Positions 42,115 to 48,658 of a stretch of DNA of 48,658 bases are shown piece after piece (the first letter of the stretch is position 1; the number at the start of each line of letters is the position of its first letter). The stretch is taken from assembly GCA_964605235.1 (NCBI GenBank), contig CAZSBB010000046.1, forward strand, positions 1 through 48,658, read 5' to 3'. Made by a program: the position numbers and the translations under genes. The notes beneath the pieces were generated by a model. The model was given only the letters and a program-made list of their open reading frames with translations, made no database searches and was not told the DNA's origin. This stretch comes from CAZSBB01 sp964605235 (GTDB lineage: Bacteria; Planctomycetota; Phycisphaerae; Phycisphaerales; Phycisphaeraceae).

Positions 42115-43596
42115 TTAGAACGGGCGTTTGGTTGGGCGAGCATGGGCGCTGTGTGCGCTTGGCGCCGGCCGTGGCGCCTGGGCCGGCTGTAGCGGTTGCG
42201 CCGGGGGCGGAGGCGTCAGGCCGACGGTCAGCAGCCCCCCCGCCGCCGCCAGCCAGATGGTGTTGAAAGTGGGATTGAGCAGATTGTCGAGCAGCGCCAG
42301 CAGTAAGAGCAATACCGCGGTGGGAACTTCCAGGCCCGGAAGCTCGCGCGGATGCTTCCACCAGGCGCGCCATCCCAGGGCTCCGGGAAGCAGGAGCAAA
42401 GCCACGGACAGCAGCACCGCCGGCGCGCCGTACTGGCCGAGGGTTTGAATCCACAGGCTCCAGGCGGGACGCTGGGCGTCGGACCACCAGCGCCAGTCGC
42501 TCGTGCCGCGCCCCAGATGCGCCCGCAGCAAGGGGAGATGCTCTTCCGCCATCGCCAGGCGATAGCCCAGCGACTTCGCCCGTGCGACGCCCCGCAGTTG
42601 GTCAATCACCTCGGCCGGCAGCACCCGCTGGGCAAACCGCACCGGCCCACCGCTGACCACCGTGCCCACCAGCGCCAGCGCCAGCACGATCACCAACGCC
42701 AAACCCAGCGGCTTGAGCCAGGCACGCTTGCGCTCGGCAATCACGCCCAGCGCGAGGGCGCCCAGCGTCAAAACAATCGGCCCGACACTCTGACTGAGCA
42801 GCAACGACCCGGCGCACAACGCCACCAGCGCGCCGGGCTTGAGCCAGCGCGCCGGCGAGGTCAGCTCCCCCGCGCGCCACAGCAACCATGCCGTCACCGT
42901 GCCCCCCGCCAGCCAGATGCCCAACTGGTTGCCATGTTCCAGCAGCACCAGGCCGCGTTGCCCGACAAATCGCTCCACCCCGTCGGCAACATACGGATGG
43001 AAGCCGTAAACCCAGCTGTACAGCCGTGGCCCGAGCAACCATTCCAGCACGATCACCGGCGTCAGCGCCGCGGTCGCCCACACCAACGCCACCCCCCACT
43101 GCCGCAAACCGTTGCCGCTGCCCAACAGCGCCCGGCCCAACCAATACGGCCCACCCCACGCCAGCAGCAGATACACGCTCTGCCACCCCGGCGACAACGC
43201 GTCGGGCGCATTCGACTCCGCCCGGCCCAGCCCGCAAACCAATGGCCAGGCGATCCACGCCACCATCAGCAGGTCCGCTGGATGCCAGCGCACCGTCAGC
43301 ATGCGCCCCGGCGCCGCCAGCAGCGCCCCCAGCAAGGCGGCCCCGCCCAGCACCGTGGCTTTGGTCCACAGGTAATCGCCGGGCAAAGCGGTGCAGAGAA
43401 TGGCGTAACCAAAATCCGCCGTCGCGGCGGCGTCGGAAAACCACGCCACCGGCAGCAGCAACCAGCCAGTGAGCAAAGCGGTCAACAGCGCGCTGCGCAG
43501 CGGCAGCAGCCAGTAGCTCGCCAGCGCCAACAGCGCCCAGCCGCCGAACACGATGGGGATCAGTGCGGACACGAATTGGATTATAGGAAGCGGCAT
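42115..43596 (-). CDS. Second Wzy/O-antigen ligase-like membrane protein
   Basis: A 493-residue polytopic protein with about 12 hydrophobic segments, starting MPLPIIQFVSALIPIVFGG. A large periplasmic loop near the C-terminal third contains YRLAMAEEHLPLLRAHLGRG (about residues 352-371) and WSLWIQTLGQYGAP (about 382-395), matching the loop region of Wzy/WaaL-type proteins. The Pro-rich, basic C-terminus follows the last helix. It may be the repeat-unit polymerase or the ligase complementing the protein at 31771. The ATG at 43596 is chosen since the longer frame would run into a palindrome; no Shine-Dalgarno is obvious. It is the first gene of the minus-strand run, and the NusG paralogue lies 157 bp downstream. 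Confidence 0.75.
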   Translation of the reverse strand: MPLPIIQFVSALIPIVFGGWALLALASYWLLPLRSALLTALLTGWLLLPVAWFSDAAATADFGYAILCTALPGDYLWTKATVLGGAALLGALLAAPGRMLTVRWHPADLLMVAWIAWPLVCGLGRAESNAPDALSPGWQSVYLLLAWGGPYWLGRALLGSGNGLRQWGVALVWATAALTPVIVLEWLLGPRLYSWVYGFHPYVADGVERFVGQRGLVLLEHGNQLGIWLAGGTVTAWLLWRAGELTSPARWLKPGALVALCAGSLLLSQSVGPIVLTLGALALGVIAERKRAWLKPLGLALVIVLALALVGTVVSGGPVRFAQRVLPAEVIDQLRGVARAKSLGYRLAMAEEHLPLLRAHLGRGTSDWRWWSDAQRPAWSLWIQTLGQYGAPAVLLSVALLLLPGALGWRAWWKHPRELPGLEVPTAVLLLLLALLDNLLNPTFNTIWLAAAGGLLTVGLTPPPPAQPLQPAQAPRPAPSAHSAHARPTKRPF

Positions 43597-43610
43597 GGGA
43601 CGGCGAAAGA

Positions 43611-43660
43611 AAAGGGATAAGTACATTTTCGGGCCGCTAAAAAATGTACTTATCCCCTTT
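43611..43660. repeat. GGGATAAGTACATTTT palindrome
   Basis: The left arm AAAGGGATAAGTACATTTT (43611-43629) pairs with the right arm AAAATGTACTTATCCCCTTT (43641-43660) around a short loop (CGGGCCGCT plus A). It is AT-rich in a GC-rich region. It lies just upstream of the Wzy-like ATG and between divergent genes. The stem would fold strongly in RNA from either strand. Confidence 0.88.
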
Positions 43661-43829
43661 CTTCCGGCGCTGCGGCTTGAGTCGCGCGGAGGGTTTGTAG
43701 CGATTGCGGGGATTTATCCAGTCATTCGGCGGCTCTGTTGGGGCTGGGGGCGAATCCGGCGCTACGTTGGCGTGCGGCAGCCAGTAGACTCGCCGGGCAG
43801 CAGTGCCGCCGTGCAGGAGTGAGCGCACC

Positions 43830-44441
43830 ATGGACGCCAAAACCGCAACCTGGCTGATGGGCACCCTGGCGTTTGCCGGGGCGATGACGGTCTGTCTGTT
43901 TGCCGGCGTGGCGGAACGCCTGGGCGAGCTGCGGCATCGACGCGGCATGCACCCGGTGACGTGGTTTGTGCTCGCGGCGCTCAACGGCCTGATGCTGGTG
44001 GAAATGCAGAAGGAGTTCCGCTGGATGCTCGTGGACGCGGCGCGGCAGCAACTGCGCGACGGCGGCGTCTACGAACAGCGCCGCCAGTGGCAGGTGCTGG
44101 CGCTGGTGGCGCTGGGCGCCCTGCTGCTCATCGGCGGCGCGGCGTGGGCGTGGTGGCGCGGGCTGGCGAAGGGGCCACTGCGCTGGGCGCTGCTGGGCAC
44201 GCTCGGGGCGCTGGGCCTGTTCCTGCTCGAACTGCTCTCCCTGCATGGCATCGACAAGGCGCTGCATTTCCCGGTGGTCGCGCCCATGGTGATCGCCTGG
44301 CTGTGGGCGGCGTGCGCGACCTGCTGCGTGGTGGGCTTCTGGCAGGCGGTGGCGCAGCGCCGGCGGGACATGATCGCCCGCAGTCGCCATGAAGTGGTGA
44401 TGAGCCCGCGGCTGGTCAAGTCGCGCCATGGACACGCGTAG
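43830..44441 (+). CDS. Uncharacterised membrane protein with about five helices
   Basis: A 203-residue integral membrane protein that I do not recognise. Hydrophobic segments lie at about residues 5-28 (TWLMGTLAFAGAMTVCLFAGVAE), 40-58, 86-107, 115-137 and 142-167. A conserved-looking acidic/His segment (LELLSLHGIDKALHF, about 133-147) follows the fourth helix; such a HGID/H pattern could be a ligand site. A short basic tail follows. CAGGAG lies 10 nt before the ATG at 43830. It is divergent from the Wzy-like gene and is not obviously part of the glycan locus. Confidence 0.75.
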   Translation: MDAKTATWLMGTLAFAGAMTVCLFAGVAERLGELRHRRGMHPVTWFVLAALNGLMLVEMQKEFRWMLVDAARQQLRDGGVYEQRRQWQVLALVALGALLLIGGAAWAWWRGLAKGPLRWALLGTLGALGLFLLELLSLHGIDKALHFPVVAPMVIAWLWAACATCCVVGFWQAVAQRRRDMIARSRHEVVMSPRLVKSRHGHA

Positions 44442-44656
44442 CGGCGTGCGGCCGAGTGATCCGGTGCGGGGCGGCGGCAACGGCGCTGCCGATTATGCCG
44501 GCGAAAAAGCACAGCGGCGGCGCGGGGCGATCCGATAATTCATACGGGCTTTGCCGATTTGCCGATGTTCAGCCAGGGCTGGGCGGGCATGATCCTGCGC
44601 GCCGGAACCCTCGTGGTAAACTGTTGAGATTGTGCACCCAGGCAGGAGGCAGTGCG

Positions 44657-45427
44657 GTGACCACGCCAGGCGGGCTCTCAAGGCGACATTTTGTGTTGGC
44701 GGGACTGGGCGCGATGGTCGCCGGCTGTGTGGATTCGACCAGTTCGATCACCAGTCGCCCGCGTCCGGCCTGGCCCAGCGAGCTTTCGCACCCCCAGCCG
44801 GACACCCCGGTCCTGCTGCCGCGCACGCCGGCGTACAGCAGCGCCCCGGCTCCGACCTACACCCCGGCCCCCACCGCGCCGACCCCGCAGCCGACCGCTC
44901 CCACGCTGGCGGGGCTGAACATCGTCCCACGTTCCTCGTGGACCAATGTCGCGCCGATCCGCAATCGCCTCAATCCGCTGAGCGGGATCAATCGCATCAC
45001 CGTGCATCATGAAGGCTGGAAGTCGGTGTGGTTCGACGACTGGGCGCAGACGGCGGCGCGGCTGCGCGAAGTGCAGACCTCGCACATGAACGGCGACCAC
45101 AACTGGGGCGACATCGGCTACCACTTCATCATCGACCGCGCCGGCCGGGTGATCGAAGCCCGCCCCCTGACCTACCAGGGCGCCCATGTCAAGAACTACA
45201 ACGAAAACAACCTGGGCGTGATGGTGCTGGGCAATTTTGAACAGCAGTCGCCCTCGAACCCGCAGCTGGCTTCCGTGCGCACCACGGTGCAGGCCCTGAT
45301 GCGCCGCTTCAGCGTGCCGGTGCGGCAGGTGTTCACCCATCAGGAATTGAACCCGACCCAATGCCCGGGCAAGAACTTTCAGCCCATCATGGTGGCGATG
45401 CGGCAGCGCGGGTACCTGGTGGGGTGA
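44657..45427 (+). CDS. Amidase_2/PGRP-type N-acetylmuramoyl-L-alanine amidase, Tat-type lipoprotein
   Basis: A 256-residue peptidoglycan amidase. The N-terminus has a twin-arginine-like motif (LSRRHFVLAGLGAMVAGC, residues 7-24) ending in a lipobox Cys, so it is probably exported by Tat and lipidated. A Pro/Thr-rich linker (about residues 40-82) precedes the amidase. Zinc ligands are His in ITVHHEGW (about 115), His in FTHQELNPT (about 228) and Cys in TQCPGKNF (about 236), in the Amidase_2 order; GYHFIIDRAGRVIEAR and LGVMVLGNFE complete the fold. It cleaves the stem peptide from muramic acid. AGGAGG, 7 nt before the GTG at 44657, fixes the start. Confidence 0.92.
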   Translation: MTTPGGLSRRHFVLAGLGAMVAGCVDSTSSITSRPRPAWPSELSHPQPDTPVLLPRTPAYSSAPAPTYTPAPTAPTPQPTAPTLAGLNIVPRSSWTNVAPIRNRLNPLSGINRITVHHEGWKSVWFDDWAQTAARLREVQTSHMNGDHNWGDIGYHFIIDRAGRVIEARPLTYQGAHVKNYNENNLGVMVLGNFEQQSPSNPQLASVRTTVQALMRRFSVPVRQVFTHQELNPTQCPGKNFQPIMVAMRQRGYLVG

Positions 45428-45513
45428 TGAATAGATTGAATCCGGTTACCGCCACCCGGAAAAAGTTGGTTCTGAAGCGTGACCTGTTGATCTGATGGAC
45501 TGCGGGTGCAGCC

Positions 45514-45768
45514 ATGCGCTATGCTGTCAGGTTCAAACCCCGGGCAGAGAAGGATATTGAGCGGCTGCCCCACAACGAAACCCTGCGCATCCTGAGCAAG
45601 CTTGAGATGCTGCGGGATGACCTGGCCGGCGACGTTAAACGACTGACCAACTTCACCCCGGAGTTTCGGCTGCGTGTGGGCAAGTATCGGGTATTATTCG
45701 AGGTGCAAAGCACGGAAATCATCGTGTATCGGGTGGTGCATCGGCGCGAGGCATATGAGCAGATGTGA
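45514..45768 (+). CDS. RelE/ParE-family toxin
   Basis: An 84-residue toxin of the RelE superfamily. Pattern in order: MRYAVRFKPRAEKDIERLP (residues 1-19), LRVGKYRVLFEVQSTEIIVY (about 52-71) and VVHRREAYEQM (about 74-84). The central RVGKYRVLFEV strand and the C-terminal HRREAYE are the RelE-like mRNA interferase hallmark, with Arg/His/Tyr residues in the active site. It should cleave mRNA on the ribosome, neutralised by its partner just downstream. Order is toxin first; the antitoxin gene starts 7 bp after its stop. No clear Shine-Dalgarno is seen. Confidence 0.9.
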   Translation: MRYAVRFKPRAEKDIERLPHNETLRILSKLEMLRDDLAGDVKRLTNFTPEFRLRVGKYRVLFEVQSTEIIVYRVVHRREAYEQM

Positions 45769-45775
45769 GGCTTCC

Positions 45776-45976
45776 ATGATTCAACTCCACCCGGAAATTC
45801 TGCGGAAACACGGCAAGAACGAATTCGTCGTGCTGCCCTATGAAGAGTTTGAACAGCTTCAGGAATTGCTCGCGGATGTGCAGGATCTGCTCGAACTGCG
45901 CGCCGCCAAGGAGCAGGAAGCCCAGGCGCCGACCCGGTCATTGGATGAACTCAAAGCGAAGTTTGGAATGTCCTGA
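45776..45976 (+). CDS. Phd/YefM-type antitoxin partner of the RelE-like toxin
   Basis: A 66-residue acidic protein: NEFVVLPYEEFEQLQELLAD (about residues 18-37) is the Phd/YefM N-terminal DNA-binding/dimerisation pattern, followed by a Glu-rich helix and a C-terminal LDELKAKFG (about 56-64) that would wrap around the toxin. The ATG at 45776 is preferred to the longer frame reaching 45674, which would overlap the toxin. Antitoxins of this family bind their own promoter and neutralise the toxin. Confidence 0.8.
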   Translation: MIQLHPEILRKHGKNEFVVLPYEEFEQLQELLADVQDLLELRAAKEQEAQAPTRSLDELKAKFGMS

Positions 45977-46104
45977 GGCTCCTTTGATTTCGGCGGCTCG
46001 GCTTCGTCATCTCCGCGGCTCACCGGCTAATATTCTCCTTCCCGCAATCATCCCACCATCCTCTTTCGCTCCCGACCTCTCGTCCCGGAGCAGGAGTCTC
46101 TCGC

Positions 46105-47244
46105 GTGCGTGATCCCATGCTCGACAAACTGGCGGATGTGCTGGTGCGCTACAGCACCGAAGTGAAGCCCGGCCAACTCGTGCGCCTCAGCGGCGACCCC
46201 ATCGCCCTGCCGCTGATGGACGCCCTGTATGAAGCGGTGCTCAAGGTCGGCGCCCACCCGCAGGTGCGCCTGGCGCCGGACCATCTGCAGGAAATCTTTT
46301 ATGAGCTGGCCAACGAAGAACAGCTCAAGTACGTCAGCCCGCTGGTCAAGCATGAGTACGAGACCATCGACGTGTCCATCGGCATCTGGGCGGAAACCAA
46401 CACCAAGGCCCTGTCGCGCGTGGACCCCAAAAAGCAAGGCCTGGCGTCGGCGGCGCGCCGGGACATCATGGCGATCTTCATGAAACGCGCCGCCGCCCGG
46501 GAACTCCGCTGGTGCGGCACGCTGTTTCCCACCCTCGCCAGCGCCCAGGACGCCGAGATGGGTCTGCGCGATTACCAGCGCTTCGTCTATCAGGCGGGCC
46601 ATCTCGATCAACCCGATCCGGTCAAAATCTGGCAGCAGATCGAGCAGCGCCAGCAGCGCGTGGTCGAGTACCTCACCGGGAAAAAGCAGATTCACTTCCA
46701 GACCGGCAACGGCACCGACCTGACCGTCAATGTCGAGGGCATGACCTGGATCAACTGCTGCGGCCACGAAAACTTCCCCGATGGCGAAGTCTTCACCGGG
46801 CCCAACCTCAAAGCCGGCGACGGCGGGGTCAACGGCGTGGTGCGCTACAGCTTCCCCGCGGTCCACCACGGCCGGGAGGTGCAGGACATCGAACTGACCT
46901 TCAAAAAAGGTCGGGTCATCAAAGCCACCGCCAGCAAGAACGAAGACTTCCTGCGCTCCATGCTCGAACAGGACGAAGGCGCCAGTCGGCTGGGCGAGAT
47001 CGCCATCGGCACCAACTACAACATCACCAGCTACAGCCGCAACACCCTGTTCGATGAAAAAATCGGCGGCACCTTCCATGCGGCGGTCGGCTCGGGCTAT
47101 CCCGAAACCGGCAACGACAACCAGTCGGGCCTGCACTGGGATATGGTCTGCGACCTGCGCCCGGGCGGAACCATCACCGTCGATGGCGAGATCATCAGCA
47201 AAGACGGCAAGTTCGTGTTCGACGGCTGGCCGGGGCGCGAGTAG
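46105..47244 (+). CDS. M29-family metallo-aminopeptidase
   Basis: A 379-residue leucyl/general aminopeptidase of family M29 (AmpS/AmpT type). Metal ligands and catalytic blocks are all visible: GHENFPDGEVFTGP (about residues 217-230, with Glu), GASRLGEIAIGTN (about 294-306, Glu), LFDEKIGGTFHAAVG (about 317-331, His) and LHWDMVCDLR (about 345-354, His and Asp). It binds two metal ions (often Co or Zn) and removes N-terminal amino acids in the cytoplasm. The GTG at 46105 is supported by AGGAG 8 nt before; the ATG at 46117 is an alternative. It stands alone. Confidence 0.93.
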   Translation: MRDPMLDKLADVLVRYSTEVKPGQLVRLSGDPIALPLMDALYEAVLKVGAHPQVRLAPDHLQEIFYELANEEQLKYVSPLVKHEYETIDVSIGIWAETNTKALSRVDPKKQGLASAARRDIMAIFMKRAAARELRWCGTLFPTLASAQDAEMGLRDYQRFVYQAGHLDQPDPVKIWQQIEQRQQRVVEYLTGKKQIHFQTGNGTDLTVNVEGMTWINCCGHENFPDGEVFTGPNLKAGDGGVNGVVRYSFPAVHHGREVQDIELTFKKGRVIKATASKNEDFLRSMLEQDEGASRLGEIAIGTNYNITSYSRNTLFDEKIGGTFHAAVGSGYPETGNDNQSGLHWDMVCDLRPGGTITVDGEIISKDGKFVFDGWPGRE

Positions 47245-47408
47245 CGCCGGCCCGGTTGAATCCATCCATCATCATTATCAGCAACAGCAGGGAGTGAACA
47301 CATCATCGGCGGATGTGGTTGCTGCATGCGCGCTCGCACCCGCCGCTGCGCAGCGCTCATCAGCGGCTTGGCGCGGGGAAAAGCAGGGTTTCATGGCGGG
47401 CTGAGCGC

Positions 47409-47448
47409 AAAAAAAAATGGGCCCGACGCGCCGAAGCGTGTCGGACCC
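47409..47448 (-). terminator. Rho-independent terminator 2 of the outer-membrane protein gene
   Basis: On the minus strand a 13-bp stem (GGGTCCGACACGC and GCGCGTCGGGCCC, two G-T pairs) with loop TTCG is followed by a single A and nine T. The stem is 47419-47448 and the T-tract is the complement of 47409-47417. Confidence 0.9.
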
Positions 47449-47465
47449 GGAGGCTGGCCGAAGTA

Positions 47466-47514
47466 GGAAGAAAAAGTGGGGACTCGGCCCGGGTCCATGC
47501 AGGCCGAGCCCCAC
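47466..47514 (-). terminator. Rho-independent terminator 1 of the outer-membrane protein gene
   Basis: On the minus strand the stem GTGGGGCTCGGCC and GGCCGAGTCCCCAC (one bulge) with a 12-base loop is followed by TTTTTCTTCC. It lies between the gene end at 47557 and the second terminator, so two stops follow in tandem. Confidence 0.85.
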
Positions 47515-47556
47515 AGGCTGGCACGACTGGATAAGCGTCGTGACGGGGGGACGAAC

Positions 47557-48495
47557 TCAGTAGCTCATGCTCAGGCCGATGGTGCCGATGACTTCGAAGT
47601 TGTCGTCGTTGTCATTGATGAACTCGGTGGTGTCGCCCAGGAACAGGCAGTGGACGCCGGTGGTGAGAGTCCAGGAGCCGTAGGCGGCGGGCATGAAGGA
47701 CAGGGGCATGGAGAAGTCGAAGCCGACATCGACGTAACCGAAGGCGTCGTCGTCATCGGAGATGCCGTTGCCGGTGCGGTCGACTTCGTAGTAGTTGTCA
47801 CCCAGGCCGATGGTCAGGGGGATCGCCAGCGTGACGGGGTAGCGTTCCGACTGGATGAGGGTGAACTCAGGCGCGATGCCGAATTCAAAATAGGTGTCCG
47901 AGCTGTTGTTGAAGGTGTCGGAAGCGCCGGCGACTTCAAAGGCGACCAGGAAGTAAGGCTGGAGACCCGAGAAGCCCGGGATGTTGACGCCTTCCCACCA
48001 GCAGCTGTCGTCATACGCGATGCTCAGGTCGATTTCCTCGGCAAACTCCTTGGCGCCGGCGGCGCGGCTGGGGGTGTCCAGCAGGATGTAGGAAACGTCG
48101 AGGGAGAAGTTGGCGGGCAGTCCGATGCTGAAACCGGTGAAGATGTCCGCTTCGTACCAGGCTTCATCGGAGCCGGTTTCCTTGCTGTGCACCGAGTTCC
48201 AGATGCCCAGGTACCAGTCGACCGACTTGATGAAGCCGTCGCCGCTGTACAGGGCGAAGGTGGCGTCGGCGTAGGGCTGAATGATCAGCCCGCCGTCTTC
48301 CTGGAAGATACCGCGATAGAAGTACTGCGTGGTGACGTCGAAGCCGAGGTTGAACGACACCTTGCCCAGGTTCGGGCCGGCGTCGGCGGCGGCTTCTTCA
48401 CCTTCGGCGCGAGCCACGCTCGGCACGCTCGCCAGCGCCCCGGCGAGGGTCAAAGCCACCAGGCCCTGACGCGCAAAACGCGAAAAAAATCCCAT
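47557..48495 (-). CDS. Outer-membrane beta-barrel protein
   Basis: A 312-residue exported protein. The N-terminal MGFFSRFARQGLVALTLAGA and following residues to about 31 (VARA|EG) form a signal peptide. The mature part is dominated by alternating aromatic/polar strands such as FNLGFDVTTQYFYRGIFQED, WYLGIWNSVHSKETGSDEAW, ALYSGDG, and ends in FEVIGTIGLSMSY, with a C-terminal aromatic as barrel proteins have. The start of the mature region resembles TorF-type porins. A role in uptake or anchoring is open. The ATG at 48495 is chosen because AAGGAG lies 8 nt before; longer frames are rejected. Expression is ended by two tandem terminators. Confidence 0.83.
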   Translation of the reverse strand: MGFFSRFARQGLVALTLAGALASVPSVARAEGEEAAADAGPNLGKVSFNLGFDVTTQYFYRGIFQEDGGLIIQPYADATFALYSGDGFIKSVDWYLGIWNSVHSKETGSDEAWYEADIFTGFSIGLPANFSLDVSYILLDTPSRAAGAKEFAEEIDLSIAYDDSCWWEGVNIPGFSGLQPYFLVAFEVAGASDTFNNSSDTYFEFGIAPEFTLIQSERYPVTLAIPLTIGLGDNYYEVDRTGNGISDDDDAFGYVDVGFDFSMPLSFMPAAYGSWTLTTGVHCLFLGDTTEFINDNDDNFEVIGTIGLSMSY

Positions 48496-48592
48496 TTGCA
48501 TCTCTCCTTGCAAAGTTCCAAAAAAAACGCGGACCAGCCTCAGACCCATGGACCCGACGGCTATGCACGCGATAGCAGTCTGCAAAACCTGC

Positions 48593-48620
48593 ATTGCAAG
48601 GCGTGTGCCAGACTCGTCAA
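48593..48620 (-). promoter_or_regulatory. Possible promoter of the outer-membrane protein gene
   Basis: On the minus strand TTGACG (48615-48620) and TGCAAT (48593-48598) are 16 bases apart. The -35 matches sigma-70 at five of six positions and the -10 at four of six. The leader would be about 90 nt. Weak evidence. Confidence 0.3.
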
Positions 48621-48658
48621 CGCCTCCGGGCGGGTTTGCATACCTGCATGAAATAACG

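Larger units (their letters stand above)
47245..47556. other. Intergenic region between convergent genes
   Basis: The 312 bases between the M29 aminopeptidase and the outer-membrane protein gene hold no plausible gene. The right part carries two minus-strand hairpins with T-tracts (47409-47448 and 47466-47514). The left part (47245-47400) has a run of short TCC/CATC repeats near 47260 but nothing recognisable. Confidence 0.7.

Noticed and set aside
8869..43596. A PEP-CTERM substrate of the exosortase within the locus
   Set aside because: None of the proteins in the window ends in a PEP-like motif plus membrane helix and basic tail.
43597..43822. Plus- and minus-strand small frames across the palindrome at 43611-43660
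   Set aside because: Both read the palindrome itself (KYIF-type peptides) and have no support.

Overview
The window looks like a GC-rich Planctomycetota chromosome segment, most probably from the Phycisphaerae side of the phylum. This is an inference from three things: a prepilin-like protein with an H-X9-DG tail, an exosortase/EpsI pair inside a polysaccharide locus, and several short palindromic repeat families of the sort common in planctomycete genomes. No rRNA, tRNA, CRISPR array, transposase or integrase was seen. The first 53 bases are almost pure G and look like an assembly or sequencing edge.

Left flank (1-8840): a small receiver-like protein, a heparinase II/III-type polysaccharide lyase, two copies of a ~115-bp palindromic repeat, a complete lutABC lactate-utilisation operon on the minus strand, a divergent HAD phosphatase, a prepilin-like protein and a double-domain AhpD-type protein.

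Centre (8869-43596): about 35 kb coded entirely on the minus strand. It holds 30 genes with very tight spacing, including eleven 4-nt ATGA stop/start overlaps. I read it as one large exopolysaccharide (or surface glycan) locus. In transcription order it holds: a membrane polymerase/ligase-like protein, a NusG paralogue of RfaH type with an ops-like leader, an FkbM methyltransferase, two GT4 enzymes, a sulfotransferase, an unassigned GT-A-like protein, a Wzx flippase, more GT4/GT2 enzymes, a second Wzy-like protein, a STELLO/DUF288-like protein, a full GDP-D-glycero-alpha-D-manno-heptose pathway (gmhA, hddA, gmhB, hddC) with an extra epimerase and galE, a WecG/TagA-type GT, a degenerate nucleotidyltransferase with a hexapeptide tail, an exosortase with its EpsI partner, a Wzz/BY-kinase fusion, a WbaP-type priming transferase and a membrane-anchored TPR protein. 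Together these would make GDP-heptose, prime a lipid carrier, build, sulfate and methylate a heptose-containing repeat unit, flip it, polymerise it and control its length. No outer-membrane exporter (Wza) is visible in the window.

Right flank (43600-48658): a five-helix membrane protein, a Tat-type lipoprotein amidase, a RelE/Phd-type toxin-antitoxin pair in toxin-first order, an M29 aminopeptidase, and a minus-strand outer-membrane beta-barrel gene ending in two tandem intrinsic terminators.

The points most worth a second look are the exosortase that lacks the expected C-terminal catalytic histidine, the degenerate nucleotidyltransferase beside it, the Wzc-like kinase with a ~55-residue insertion and no tyrosine tail, the STELLO-like and unassigned glycosyltransferases, the NusG paralogue with an ops-like site, and four families of dispersed palindromes, one of which shows compensatory stem changes.
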